22,671 bases of DNA from Actinomycetota bacterium (GCA_005885165.1 VAXR01000058.1:5681-28351); one strand, 5' to 3'; positions 1-8,881 are shown, counted from the first letter of the stretch. Notes: generated by a model from the sequence alone, not told the origin. A program made the numbers and translations.

Positions 1-1116
1 ACGGAGCGCGCTCACGCTGCGCGGGCTGACCTACGCGCCGAGCGGTGCGATCGCCTCGGCGCCCACGACGTCGCTCCCGCGCGTGCCGGGCGGCAAGCGC
101 AACTACGACAGCCGCTACACCTTCGTGCGCGACGGCGCCTTCGCTCTCTGGGCCGGGTACAGCCTCGGCTTCGACTGGGAAGCCGACGACTTCTTCTACT
201 TCCTCGCCGAGCACACCCAGGACGGGAAGGGCATCCGCAACATGTACGGCGTCAGCGGCGAGCACGAGCTCGAAGAGCGCATCCTCGAGCACCTCACGGG
301 CTACGAGAACTCCAGACCGGTGCGCGTCGGAAACGCCGCCTACAAGTACGAGCAGCACGACGTCTGGGGCGGCCTGCTCGACGCCACCTACCTGCACGCC
401 AAGTCGCGCGACAAGCTCCCGGAGCGGATCTGGCCGATGGTAAAGCTCATTGTGGAGTTGGCCGTTGAGAACTGGCGCAAGCCGGACCGCGGCATCTGGG
501 CGTCACCTACACGTCGTCGAAGGTCATGTGCTGGGTCGCGGCCGACCGGGGCGCCCGGCTTGCTGAGCTGCGCGACGAGGGCGAGCTCGTGGAGGCCTGG
601 GACAAGACAGCGGCGGAGATCCGGGAGGACGTGTCCGAGAACGCCCTGAGCGAGCGCGGCGTCTTCACCCAGCACTACGAGACCGACGCCCTCGACGCAT
701 CGCTCCTCCTCATGCCGCTGGTGCGGTTTCTTCCGGGCGACGACAAGCGCGTCGAGGCCACGGTTCGCGCGATCGCCGACGAGCTCGTGGAGGACGGACT
801 GGTGCTCCGCCAGCGGCCGAGCGGCCGTTTCGCGGTCGAGGGCGAGAGCTACACGGTGTGCTCGTTCTGGCTCGTGTCAGCGCTGGTCGAGATCGGTGAG
901 ATCCGCCGTGCGCGGGAGATGTTCGAGCGCCTGCTCGCGCTCGCCAGCCCGCTCGGCCTCTACGCAGAGCACATCGATCCCGGGTCCGGGCGGCACCTAG
1001 GGAACTTCCCGCACACGTTCACGCACCTCGCGCTCGTCAACGCGGCGCTGCACGTGATCGGGGCCGAGGGGGAGCCCGTCGGCGATCCGCGCCTCGACCG
1101 GGTGACGACAGCCTGA
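1..1116 (+). pseudogene. GH15 glucoamylase/trehalase-type hydrolase, 5'-truncated by window edge and internally frameshifted
   Basis: GH15 enzymes are inverting (alpha/alpha)6-barrel hydrolases acting on starch/glycogen oligosaccharides or trehalose. The reading starts upstream of the window and runs in frame 2 through the family hallmarks RSALTLRGLTYAPSGAI and the RNYDSRYTFVRD region to KPDRGIW, ending at 499. It then resumes in frame 1 at 508 with YTSSKVMCWVAADRGARLA and continues normally to a stop at 1114-1116. Family members normally have about 8 residues (E-V-R-G-E-P-x-H type) between GIW and YTSSK. Here only 8 nt (500-507) separate them, so about 16 nt appear to be missing. The lost segment begins with the Glu that acts as general acid; the general-base region LYAEHIDP (Glu at 967-969) is intact. 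Either this is a true inactivating deletion or an assembly/sequencing error. The family assignment is strong; the pseudogene status is less certain. Confidence 0.85.
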
Positions 1117-1132
1117 GCGGCGGCCGGACGCG

Positions 1133-1759
1133 CTAAGCGCTCGGCGCCGGGGCGTAGTACGGGTTGGCGCCCGCCCCGTGATCCGTGACGTCCACCACCT
1201 GCCGGATCTCGGGGACGGCCTGGAGGATCGCGGACTCGATGCCCTGGTCGAGCGTGACCGTGGCCATCCCGCAGCCCTGGCAGCCGCCGCCGAGCCGGAC
1301 GTAGGCGGTCCCCTCGTCCACTCGCTCGAGCCGAGCCCTCCCGCCGTGCATCGCGATCGCCGGGTTGATGTGGTGCTCGATCACCTGCGCGACGCGCTCG
1401 GCCACGCTCCCGCTGAGCCCGTCGCCCGAGGGCGGCTCGACGACCGGGCTCGGGCGGTTCGGGTTCGAGACCGCGAGGCCGCCGCGCATGAGGTCGTCCG
1501 ACCAGTCGATGGTCGCGCCCCGCACGGCCTCGACGTCGCGCGCCGGGACCACCACGCTCAGGTCGCCGTGGTCCTCGACCGCGTCGTCCACCGCGGCGCT
1601 GTCGCGCGGCTTGAGCGCGAGGTTGTAGGTGAACTCGCCGCGATGGACGCCCGTGACCTCGACCCACATGGCCTGGCGCTCCGGCTCATCGACCTGGGCG
1701 CGGAACCCGCGGACCTTGTCCAGGGCCCCGTCTGTGATCGTCAATAGGCGTTCCGACAC
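1133..1759 (-). CDS. nfuA: NfuA-like Fe-S cluster carrier/scaffold protein
   Basis: A 208-residue cytosolic protein with a GTG start at 1759. The C-terminal half is a NifU C-terminal (Nfu) domain, about residues 115-190, including HINPAIAMHGG and the cluster-binding GGGCQGCGMATVTL. Cys160 and Cys163 are the only cysteines in the protein and would bind a cluster between two monomers. The N-terminal part, about 1-100, resembles the A-type (HesB/IscA) fold but lacks its cysteines, as in NfuA, where it serves client binding. Known role of the family: delivering 4Fe-4S clusters to apo-enzymes. It converges with the GH15 gene (16 bp apart) and is divergent from the glycosyltransferase gene, with 35 bp between the starts. 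No clear Shine-Dalgarno is visible, so a leaderless or very short leader mRNA is possible. The gene symbol is by domain architecture. Confidence 0.87.
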   Translation of the reverse strand: MSERLLTITDGALDKVRGFRAQVDEPERQAMWVEVTGVHRGEFTYNLALKPRDSAAVDDAVEDHGDLSVVVPARDVEAVRGATIDWSDDLMRGGLAVSNPNRPSPVVEPPSGDGLSGSVAERVAQVIEHHINPAIAMHGGRARLERVDEGTAYVRLGGGCQGCGMATVTLDQGIESAILQAVPEIRQVVDVTDHGAGANPYYAPAPSA

Positions 1760-1769
1760 GTCACTGACG

Positions 1770-1784
1770 ATAGCCAGCGGCTAT
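1770..1784. promoter_or_regulatory. Short inverted repeat in the 35-bp divergent promoter space
   Basis: ATAGCC-AGC-GGCTAT is a perfect 6-bp inverted repeat with a 3-nt centre. It occupies almost half of the gap between the divergent nfuA-like and glycosyltransferase starts. Because both promoters must overlap this gap or the coding ends, a protein bound here could affect both genes. It could equally be chance. A TATACA box at 1782-1787 is placed plausibly for a nearly leaderless start at 1795. Confidence 0.25.
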
Positions 1785-1794
1785 ACAAGGGTCG

Positions 1795-3297
1795 ATGACC
1801 ACCCGCAGGGGCGCCGGGTCCAGAGCGCCGGTGGCGCTCGCCGCGATCGTCCTTGTCGCCGCCGGGTTGCGCATTCCGTTCATGTGGACGGGCCTCGGCG
1901 CCGACGAGGGCGGCTACGCGTTCGTGGCCCACCAGTGGGCAAACGGCGCCCACCTCTACCGCGACGTGTTCGTGGACCGGCCGCAGGGCCTGATGGTCCT
2001 CTACCGGGCGCTGACCGACGTCGCGTACCAGGCGTGGGCGATCCGCGCCGGGGCGGTCCTCGCGGGCGTGGCGCTCACGCTCCTCGTCGGAGCCCTGGGG
2101 TGGATGCTGCGCTCGCGCGCGACGGGGATCGCGGCGGCGGCGATCGTCGCGGTCGTGGGAGTGGCCCCGAACGCCGAGGGCTTCACGATGGAGGGGGAGC
2201 TCGCTGCCGCCGTGCCGGCGACCGCCGCGATCGTCTGCGCGGTGCGCTGGCGGTCGGTCCAGAGCCGCTGGTGGCTCGTGGCCGCGGGGTTCTTCGGGGC
2301 CATCGGCGTCCTGATGAAGCAGTCCGGCTTCGACGGGCTACTGCTGGCCGGCGCGATCGCGCTGGCGGCGGCCGGCCCGTGGCGGGAGCGCGCGGCACGC
2401 GTCGCCGCCGTCGCGGGCGGCGCCCTCCTGCCGCTCGGCGCCGCCGTCGCACAGGGCCTCTCGGTCGGCTGGGGCCGTTACTGGCTCGCGGTCTACGGCT
2501 GGCGGGCGCACGAGGACCTCGGCCGCGGCGCGGGCGGACGCCTCGACGCCTTCATCGACCAGTTCCCGGTCGTCGGGCCCGACCTGTGGGCGGTCACGGC
2601 GGTGGCCGCGCTCGGGTTCCTCGTCGCCCTGCGCAGCCGTCGGGTGCTCTGGATCGCTCCCGCGTGGCTCCTCGCCGCGCTCGTGGCGCTGAACGCGGGC
2701 GGCCTCTACCTGCCGCACTACTTCATCCAGCTCATCCCGCCGCTCGCCCTGCTGGCGGCCATCGGCGCCACCGCGCTCCCGCTCCGGTCACCCGCCGCGG
2801 CGGTGGCGCTCACGTGCCTGGCGATCGCGCCGGTGGCGGTGACGCTCGTGCAGTACGCGACGATGCCGAGCCGCCAGCGCGAGCGCACGATCGTCTGGGA
2901 CCGCCGGTACCAGATCGACAGGGAGGTGGCCCGCTTCGTCCGCGCGCACTCGACGCCGCGCGATCAGCTCATGGCGCTCCCCTCGCGCGCGGACCTCTAC
3001 TTCCTCGCCCACCGCCTGCCGCCGATCCCCTACCTGTGGGAGCACACGCCGCTGGTGCGGGCGAGCACCATCAGGACGCTGCGGCGCAGGCTGGCCGGGC
3101 CGGAGCGCCCGAAGTTCGTTGTCGTCGTGGAGGACGCGCGCGACATCGACACGTCAGGGCGCCTGAGGCGGATCGTCGCCCGCTACTACCGCGACGTATG
3201 GAGCCCGCGCGGGGTCCGGGACATACGCGTGCTGCTGGCACGCGGGGCCAACCTCGCGCCGGCGCCGGCGATCGCCGCTAGACCCTCAACGGGCTAG
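1795..3297 (+). CDS. GT-C fold membrane glycosyltransferase (GT39/ArnT-like, PMT-2 type)
   Basis: A 500-residue polytopic membrane protein with an ATG start preceded by AAGGG four bases upstream. The first membrane segment (about 12-28) is followed by an outer loop with GLGADEGGYA. The acidic pair D37-E38 corresponds to the metal/lipid-donor binding Asp-Glu of GT-C enzymes. The loop then has VDRPQG, the equivalent of the DxxPP(G) motif. Roughly eight or nine further hydrophobic segments follow, including one with LPHYFIQLIPP, which is typical of this superfamily. The last ~130 residues form a soluble domain rich in Arg. Such enzymes use polyprenyl-phosphate sugars to glycosylate proteins, lipids or wall polymers; the acceptor cannot be read from the sequence. 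It converges with the clan-A hydrolase at 3302 with only 4 bp between stops. Confidence 0.8.
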   Translation: MTTRRGAGSRAPVALAAIVLVAAGLRIPFMWTGLGADEGGYAFVAHQWANGAHLYRDVFVDRPQGLMVLYRALTDVAYQAWAIRAGAVLAGVALTLLVGALGWMLRSRATGIAAAAIVAVVGVAPNAEGFTMEGELAAAVPATAAIVCAVRWRSVQSRWWLVAAGFFGAIGVLMKQSGFDGLLLAGAIALAAAGPWRERAARVAAVAGGALLPLGAAVAQGLSVGWGRYWLAVYGWRAHEDLGRGAGGRLDAFIDQFPVVGPDLWAVTAVAALGFLVALRSRRVLWIAPAWLLAALVALNAGGLYLPHYFIQLIPPLALLAAIGATALPLRSPAAAVALTCLAIAPVAVTLVQYATMPSRQRERTIVWDRRYQIDREVARFVRAHSTPRDQLMALPSRADLYFLAHRLPPIPYLWEHTPLVRASTIRTLRRRLAGPERPKFVVVVEDARDIDTSGRLRRIVARYYRDVWSPRGVRDIRVLLARGANLAPAPAIAARPSTG

Positions 3298-3301
3298 ATG
3301 A

Positions 3302-4519
3302 CTAGGGAGCGCAGGAGTCGGCGAAGCTCGCCTTCGCCGTGCAGCCCTCGAGCCCGAGCGCCACCTTGCCCAGCGCCTTGTAGGCGGGTTTCGGCTTGAT
3401 GCTCCCGTTGGCGCCCAGATGAAGCACACCCGCGTAGTCGAAGTGGTTGTCGTGCGCCTTGTCGTACGTCAGCCAGGTGAACCAGTACGCCTGCTGCAGG
3501 TGAAGCGACTTGCGCTTCTTGGCGAGCAGCTTGTAGACGGCGGTGAGGTTCTTGGCCTGCTGCTTGGGCGTGACCGCGATGTCCTGACCGACGTTCGTCT
3601 TGCCCTTCGCAGACGGCCAGCTGAGCTCGGTGGCGAGCATCGGCAGGCCGCCCTGGCCGTACTGCTTCATGGTCTTGCGGACCCGCTGCATGATCGTGAC
3701 GACGCCCTTGACCTGCTTGGTGAAGGGGTGCACGGCGATCGCGTCCCAGACGCCGACTCCGCCCTTCTTGTAGAGGCTGGCGAGATCCGACCAGGCCTTC
3801 CGGGCCAGGCCGCCGATGACGATCTCCGCGTTCGGATCGACCGACAGGATCGCCTTGCGCGCGGCCTTCGACATCTGGACGTAGCGCGTGTCCCAGGGCT
3901 TGACTCGCCAGAACAGCCTGACGTTGCACTCGTTCCAGATCTGCCATTTCCTGACCGGCCTGTACGGGATCTCCGGGTGCTGGGACCAGAACTTCCCGTT
4001 GGGGCCGTAGCGGCGCACGAGCAGCTTGAAGTACTTGGCGTACGGGCCGAACTTCTTCGGCGGGTGCACGAAGATCCGCCCCTTCGTCTTCAGCCGGTCC
4101 CACTTCGGCGCGTCGACGATGACCGGCAGCATGTCGAGGTGGCGCTTCGCCATCGCGCCCACGAGCCGGTCGCTGTTCCAGTAGCTCGTCGGGACGCCGC
4201 CTTCCTTGACATAGCCCGACCGCTGGCTCTTCGGGACCTTCTTCCACTTGGGGTACGGCTGCGCGCCCGCCCAGTTGATCTCGAAGCGCACAGCGCCGAC
4301 GCCCTGGTGGACCATCTTGTCGAGCATCGCGTCGGTGCGGTTGAGCTCCAGCGCGGTGCTGTTGCCCACCATCCCAACGAAGTTGTACGGAACGTGCGTG
4401 GCGGCCTGGCTCGCCGTCGGATTCGGCACGCAGATACCCGCCACCACGCACAGCGCGGTTACCCTGCCCATCCGCACGAGAGTACCCCGGGGCGTCAACC
4501 TCTTAATCCATGTCGGCAT
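3302..4519 (-). CDS. Secreted clan-A (GH39/GH5-like) glycoside hydrolase
   Basis: About 405 residues from ATG 4519. The reading frame stays open upstream to about 5110, but that stretch lies antisense to RNase D and is not coding. An alternative ATG at 4471 would start just before the hydrophobic signal segment (TALCVVAGICV, cleavage after A-S-Q-A). The mature part is a TIM-barrel hydrolase. WQIWNECN carries the acid/base Glu (E197 of the longer form) and LPMLATELSWPS the nucleophile Glu (E299), about 100 residues apart, as in clan GH-A retaining enzymes. INWAGAQPYPKW and AIAVHPFT match other barrel strands. It resembles the xylosidase/PslG-type GH39-like proteins common in actinobacteria. 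The substrate is unknown. The protein is rich in Lys, unlike its Arg-rich neighbours. It is divergent from RNase D, with 51 bp between starts. Start choice is uncertain; family level is fairly certain. Confidence 0.78.
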   Translation of the reverse strand: MPTWIKRLTPRGTLVRMGRVTALCVVAGICVPNPTASQAATHVPYNFVGMVGNSTALELNRTDAMLDKMVHQGVGAVRFEINWAGAQPYPKWKKVPKSQRSGYVKEGGVPTSYWNSDRLVGAMAKRHLDMLPVIVDAPKWDRLKTKGRIFVHPPKKFGPYAKYFKLLVRRYGPNGKFWSQHPEIPYRPVRKWQIWNECNVRLFWRVKPWDTRYVQMSKAARKAILSVDPNAEIVIGGLARKAWSDLASLYKKGGVGVWDAIAVHPFTKQVKGVVTIMQRVRKTMKQYGQGGLPMLATELSWPSAKGKTNVGQDIAVTPKQQAKNLTAVYKLLAKKRKSLHLQQAYWFTWLTYDKAHDNHFDYAGVLHLGANGSIKPKPAYKALGKVALGLEGCTAKASFADSCAP

Positions 4520-4570
4520 GCAGACGCTAGACACAGCCGTAAGGAACCCGGCTCTCGGCCCGGTGATTCG

Positions 4571-5743
4571 GTGAATCAGGCGGAGCTCCCGGCGGAGCTG
4601 GCGAGCTTGGCGCGCGCCCACCGGCGGCTTGCGCTCGACACCGAGTTCGTCTCGGAGGGGCGCTACAGGGCGCTCCTGTGCCTCGTGCAGGTCGCTCTCG
4701 CGCCCGCGGGGCAGGCGAAGGATCCGCAAATTGAGCTCCTCGACCCGCTTTCGAACGGCTTCGATCCGGGACCGCTGGCCGAGGTCCTCGCCGACCCCGA
4801 TGTGGAGGTGGTGCTGCACTCCGGGGCACAGGACGTAGCGATCATCAAGCGGGTCTGGGGCGTCGAGCCGCGCAATATCTTCGACACGCAGATCGCGGCG
4901 GGCTTCGCCGGCTACGGCGCGCAGACGGGCTACGGGACGCTTCTCAGCCAGGTGACGGGCGCAAGGCTCGCCAAGACGGCGGGGTTCACCCGGTGGGATG
5001 TCAGGCCGCTGACCGCCGAGCAACGCGACTACGCCCGTAGCGACGTGGAGGGACTGCTCGACCTCGCCGAGAGCCTCCAGGAGCAGCTCGAGCGGGCCGG
5101 GCGGCTCCACTGGGCGCGCGAGGAGTGCCGGCGACTCGAGGAGGTGACCGACGAGCGCACACCCGAGGACGCCTACCGGCGCCTGCCGCGCGTCTCCCAG
5201 CTCCGGTCGCGTGCACGCGCCGTCGCCCGCGCGCTCGCCGAGTGGCGCGAGCTGACCGCGCAGGCCGAGGACCGGCCGGTGGGGTCGGTGCTGAGCGACG
5301 TCGCCCTCGTCGAGGTCGCGCGCCGCCAGCCGCGGTCGATCGAGCAGCTGCAGGCGATCCGCGGCGTTCGCCCGGACCTTGGACGCAAACGCGGCGCGGC
5401 GGTGCTCGAGGTGGTGCGCGCCGGTGCCCAGGCGAAGCCGCCACCGGTGGAGCGCTTCGCCAGGAGCGAGCCCGATCCGAACGACGCCGCTCGAATCGCC
5501 CTCTGCGAGGCGCTGGTCCGCCAGCGCGTGGCCGAGGCCGGTCTCGCGTACGAGCTCGTGGCGTCCCGCGCGGACCTGACCGACATCGTCCGCTCGATGC
5601 GCGACGGCCGCGGGGAGCCACAGGTCCGCACGCTCGACGGATGGCGCCGCGAGCTGGTGGGCGCCGAGCTGCTGGACCTGCTCGCGGGGCGGCTTCGGGT
5701 GTCGGCCGTGCCGGGCGGCGGGGTCTCGGTCGAACCCGTCTAG
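4571..5743 (+). CDS. rnd: Ribonuclease D-like 3'-5' exonuclease with HRDC domain
   Basis: A 390-residue protein from GTG 4571. The same frame is open far upstream only because it lies antisense to the neighbouring hydrolase. The DEDDy exonuclease domain occupies about residues 1-175: Exo I is LALDTEF (D23, E25), Exo II is LHSGAQDVAII (D88), and Exo III is QRDYARSDV (Y154, D158). A helical HRDC nucleic-acid-binding domain follows at about 190-270 and a second helical repeat lies at about 285-375, matching the usual RNase D length. The family trims 3' ends of tRNA precursors and other structured RNAs in the cytoplasm. The start is divergent from the secreted hydrolase and the end converges with the M16 peptidase with 10 bp between stops. 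No strong ribosome-binding site precedes the GTG. Confidence 0.88.
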   Translation: MNQAELPAELASLARAHRRLALDTEFVSEGRYRALLCLVQVALAPAGQAKDPQIELLDPLSNGFDPGPLAEVLADPDVEVVLHSGAQDVAIIKRVWGVEPRNIFDTQIAAGFAGYGAQTGYGTLLSQVTGARLAKTAGFTRWDVRPLTAEQRDYARSDVEGLLDLAESLQEQLERAGRLHWAREECRRLEEVTDERTPEDAYRRLPRVSQLRSRARAVARALAEWRELTAQAEDRPVGSVLSDVALVEVARRQPRSIEQLQAIRGVRPDLGRKRGAAVLEVVRAGAQAKPPPVERFARSEPDPNDAARIALCEALVRQRVAEAGLAYELVASRADLTDIVRSMRDGRGEPQVRTLDGWRRELVGAELLDLLAGRLRVSAVPGGGVSVEPV

Positions 5744-5753
5744 CTGAAGAGGT

Positions 5754-7001
5754 CTACGCGAAGTCGCCGGGCGAGTGCGGGCCCACGCACGCCACGACCG
5801 GCCGCCCCTCGAGCTGGGCCGCGACCTCGCGCACGTCGTCCTCGGTGACGGCGTCGAGCGCCTCGATCGCCTCGTCCGGCGAGCGAACGTCGTCGAACAG
5901 GACCTTCTGGGCGGCCGTCCGGCTTGCCACGGCGCGCGTGCTCTCGAGCGACAGCACGGTCGACCCGGCCGCGTACGCGCGCGCCCTGGCCACCTCGCCG
6001 TCGCGCGCGCCGTTGCCGGCGAGGTCCGCCACGATCTCGCAGATCCGCTCGTAGGCCTCGACGCACTTCGCCGAGTCGAGCCCGGAGGAGACGTCGAGCC
6101 GCGAGCTGTCGGCGTGGGTCCAGCCAGCCGACCGGATCGCGTAGCAGAGCCCTCGCTGCTCCCGGATCTCGTCGAACAGGCGCGAGCCCATCGAGCCGCC
6201 GAGGAGAGTGGAGAGCACGGTGAGCGCGGCGCGCTGGCCGATGTCGGAGGGGTCGATCTGCGGTCGCCAGTGAAGCCGGAGGTGGGACTGCTGCGTGTCG
6301 CGCTCCTCCACGAGCACGCGTCGCTCGAACTCGGGCGCGCGCTCGGACGCGGGCGCTCCGTCGCGTGCCGGGAAGCGGGTGAGAGCGCCGGCGAGCTTCT
6401 CGTCGTCCAGATGCGAGAGGTCGCCCGCGAGGAACGCCCCGCCGCGCGGCGGGCCCCACTGGCGCTCGCGGAAATCGAGGATCGCCTCGCGGGTGAACGA
6501 CCGCAGGTGCTCCGCCGGGCCGAGCACCGGCCGGCCGAGCGGGTGCTCGCCGTAGGTCGCCTGGTCGAGCAGCCTGTCCGCCACGTCGGCCGGCTGGTCG
6601 TCGGAGCGCGCGATCTCCTGTATCACCACGCCGCGCTCACGATCGAGCTCGTCGGAGTCGATGCGCGCTCGGCCGACGAAGTCCGACAGCAGGTCGACCG
6701 CGGCCATCGCGGCCTCCGAGCGGCACGTGATGTGGAACGCAACCACGTCGTGCGACGTGTACGCGTTGAGCTGCGCGCCCATCCGCTCGGCCGTCTCGTT
6801 CACGTCGCGATACGTGGGATAGGACTCGCCGCCCTTGAAGACGAGGTGCTCGAGGAAGTGCGACATGCCGTTCTCCTCCGCGCGCTCGGTCCGCGCGCCG
6901 GCATCGAGCGCGACGAGCGCGGTGAAGGCGCGGGTCCCGGGCATGGCCAGCCGGATCAGCGGCAGCCCGTTGTCGAGCGTGGAGGAGGAGATCGAGACCA
7001 T
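5754..7001 (-). CDS. M16 family zinc metallopeptidase (processing-peptidase-like)
   Basis: A 415-residue protein from ATG 7001. The open frame continues to 7121, but the extra residues are low-complexity and overlap the next gene. The inverted zinc motif HFLEH (H48, E51, H52) is followed 76 residues later by E129 in RERGVVIQEI, the third zinc ligand of clan ME. The C-terminal half has GGSMGSRLFDEIREQRGLCY, the substrate-binding R/Y region of M16B enzymes, so both half-domains are present on one chain of normal bacterial length. There is no signal peptide, so it is probably cytosolic and dimeric. Relatives degrade or process peptides, and in many bacteria such a gene lies near pnp; that context is absent here. 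It is divergent from the secreted propeller gene with 53 bp between starts, and GGAG lies just upstream of the ATG. Confidence 0.9.
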   Translation of the reverse strand: MVSISSSTLDNGLPLIRLAMPGTRAFTALVALDAGARTERAEENGMSHFLEHLVFKGGESYPTYRDVNETAERMGAQLNAYTSHDVVAFHITCRSEAAMAAVDLLSDFVGRARIDSDELDRERGVVIQEIARSDDQPADVADRLLDQATYGEHPLGRPVLGPAEHLRSFTREAILDFRERQWGPPRGGAFLAGDLSHLDDEKLAGALTRFPARDGAPASERAPEFERRVLVEERDTQQSHLRLHWRPQIDPSDIGQRAALTVLSTLLGGSMGSRLFDEIREQRGLCYAIRSAGWTHADSSRLDVSSGLDSAKCVEAYERICEIVADLAGNGARDGEVARARAYAAGSTVLSLESTRAVASRTAAQKVLFDDVRSPDEAIEALDAVTEDDVREVAAQLEGRPVVACVGPHSPGDFA

Positions 7002-7054
7002 CCGCTCCGAGCGTACCGACGTGCGCAGCCGTACCGGCGTGGCAACATCGGGCC

Positions 7055-8881
7055 GTGGCAGCACGTCGATTTCCCTCGGTCGGGGCGGTCTCGATCGTCT
7101 TCGCCCTCGTCCTCGCCCCACCGGCCGCGGCCGCGGCGTCGCCGATCCCCGAGGGCCCCATGACGACCCCGAGACCGGAGGCCTTCGGTCTCCCCGCGGT
7201 CCAGCAACCGCTGTTCGCCAACCGGCCGCAGCCGCACCCGTTCATGGCGCCGAACGACCGCAGCGAGCTCCACAACGACGCCTACCAGTCGGACGTGAAC
7301 GTGGGGCCCGGCCCGCTCGGCCGCGGCACCAGGCGGACATCGACGTTCCAGAGCGCCGACTGCGGCTCGATCACGTTCGACTCGCGCGGTCGCGTCGTCA
7401 CCGTCTGCGTCGGCCTCGTGCGGCCGACGCTGTTCATGTTCGATCCGCGCACGCTCGACACGCTGGCGTCGATGCCGTTGCCGCCGCGCGACCCGAGCAG
7501 CGGCAAGATCTTCAACGACTTCGCGGCCGGCGGCTACTTCTACCTCGACAACCACGACCGCGTGGTCGTCCTCACGAACGACAAGCACCTCTACCGGATC
7601 CGCGAGACGCGCGGCCCGGGGTTCGCGATCGACCGCTCCTACGACCTCTCGGGGGTCATCGCCCCCGGGGACAAGGGCTTCTCGGCCCTTCCCGACTGGT
7701 CCGGCCGCTACTGGTTCGTCACCTCGCACGCGGTCGTCGGAACGATCGATCCGCGGAGCGGCGCGATCCACTCGATGCAGCTGCCCGGCCAGGACATCGA
7801 GAACTCGTTCGCCGTCGACCAGGACGGCGCCGTCTACGTGGTCACGAGCAAGGCGCTCTACCGCTTCGACGTCGGCCCTGGCGGCCGCCCGAAGATCACC
7901 TGGCGGGAGGGCTATCCCAACATCGGCATCGACAAGCCGGGTCAGGGGGACGCGGGCTCGGGTACGACGCCGACGTTGATGGACCACGGCCTGGTCTCGA
8001 TCACCGACAACGGCGACCCGATGGACGTGCTCGTCTACAGGCGCGGCCGCCGCGTGGCCGGGAAGCGCCTGGTGTGCCGGCAGCCGGTGTTCCCGAAGGG
8101 CGCGAGCGCCACCGACAACTCCCTGATCGCCGCCGGCCGGGCCATGGTCGTCGAGAACAACTACGGCTACAGCGGCCCGCAGGCGACGGAGAACGGGAAG
8201 TCGACGACGCCTGGGGTGGACCGCGTCGACGTGGACCGCGACCTCCGCGGCTGCCACATCGTGTGGAAGAGCCGCGAGATCTCGCCGACCGTGGTGCCGA
8301 AGCTCTCCCTCACGAACGGACTCGTCTACCTCTACACGAAGAACCCGTCGTCGGACGGCTCTGACCTGTGGTACCTGACCGCCGTGGACTTCCGCTCGGG
8401 CCGCACGGTCTTCAAGCGCCTGGCGGGCGAGGGGCTCGGCTTCAACAACAACTACGCCCCGATCACGATCGGCCCGGACAACGGCGCCGCCTACGTCGGC
8501 GTCCTCGGCGGCATGGTGATGCTGCGCGACGCGAAGCCGCCGCCGCGCCGGGCGCTCACCAAGCGGAGGCCGCGGCTCTCTCTACGGCTCGGCTACCGGC
8601 ATCGGCACCCGGGAACCCACTCGGCGCGCCGGGGCCACGCCTGCGGGGTGGGGAGCGTGAAGGCCCGCCTGCGGGGACGCGACCTCGGATTTGTGTCCCG
8701 TGTGGAGTTCCTCGTGGGCCGGCACCTCCGGGCGTCGCTCACCCAGGCCCCGTTCGCGGTCAAGCTGCGGTTGCTGCGCACCGCGCACGAGCGCATCTAC
8801 ACCGTTCGGGCGCGGGTGCGGCTCGCAGACGGCCGCCGGCGCACACTCCGCCGCCGCGTGCGCATGTGCACGGCGCGCTGA
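7055..8881 (+). CDS. Secreted beta-propeller protein with basic Ig-like C-terminal domain
   Basis: A 608-residue protein from GTG 7055. The N-terminus is a Sec signal peptide: Arg-Arg, then AVSIVFALVLAPPAAAAA, cleaved near residue 28. Residues about 70-500 contain repeated beta-strand units (ITFDSRGRVVTVCVG, FAVDQDGAVYVVTSKALYRFD, ITIGPDNGAAYVGVLGG) typical of a PQQ/quinoprotein-like or SMP-30-like propeller. No PQQ-binding or catalytic set can be named. Residues about 505-608 form a separate, very Arg-rich segment. It ends in a strand pattern like bacterial Ig-like modules (SRVEFLVGRHLRA, then YTVRARVRLADGRRRTLRRRV) and has two Cys that may form a disulfide. The basic tail could hold the protein on anionic surfaces (inference). 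A hairpin follows the stop, and the gene appears monocistronic. Confidence 0.78.
   Translation: MAARRFPSVGAVSIVFALVLAPPAAAAASPIPEGPMTTPRPEAFGLPAVQQPLFANRPQPHPFMAPNDRSELHNDAYQSDVNVGPGPLGRGTRRTSTFQSADCGSITFDSRGRVVTVCVGLVRPTLFMFDPRTLDTLASMPLPPRDPSSGKIFNDFAAGGYFYLDNHDRVVVLTNDKHLYRIRETRGPGFAIDRSYDLSGVIAPGDKGFSALPDWSGRYWFVTSHAVVGTIDPRSGAIHSMQLPGQDIENSFAVDQDGAVYVVTSKALYRFDVGPGGRPKITWREGYPNIGIDKPGQGDAGSGTTPTLMDHGLVSITDNGDPMDVLVYRRGRRVAGKRLVCRQPVFPKGASATDNSLIAAGRAMVVENNYGYSGPQATENGKSTTPGVDRVDVDRDLRGCHIVWKSREISPTVVPKLSLTNGLVYLYTKNPSSDGSDLWYLTAVDFRSGRTVFKRLAGEGLGFNNNYAPITIGPDNGAAYVGVLGGMVMLRDAKPPPRRALTKRRPRLSLRLGYRHRHPGTHSARRGHACGVGSVKARLRGRDLGFVSRVEFLVGRHLRASLTQAPFAVKLRLLRTAHERIYTVRARVRLADGRRRTLRRRVRMCTAR

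Noticed and set aside
1629..3281. Long 550-residue open frame on the plus strand in a second frame of the glycosyltransferase gene
   Set aside because: Composition is almost entirely Arg, Gly and Pro with no domain; it is the out-of-frame shadow of a clear membrane protein.
3419..4570. Plus-strand extension upstream of RNase D
   Set aside because: It is open only because it runs antisense to the secreted hydrolase; RNase D homology begins close to GTG 4571.
4520..5110. Minus-strand extension upstream of the clan-A hydrolase
   Set aside because: It is antisense to RNase D and has no domain; a signal peptide lies just after 4519.
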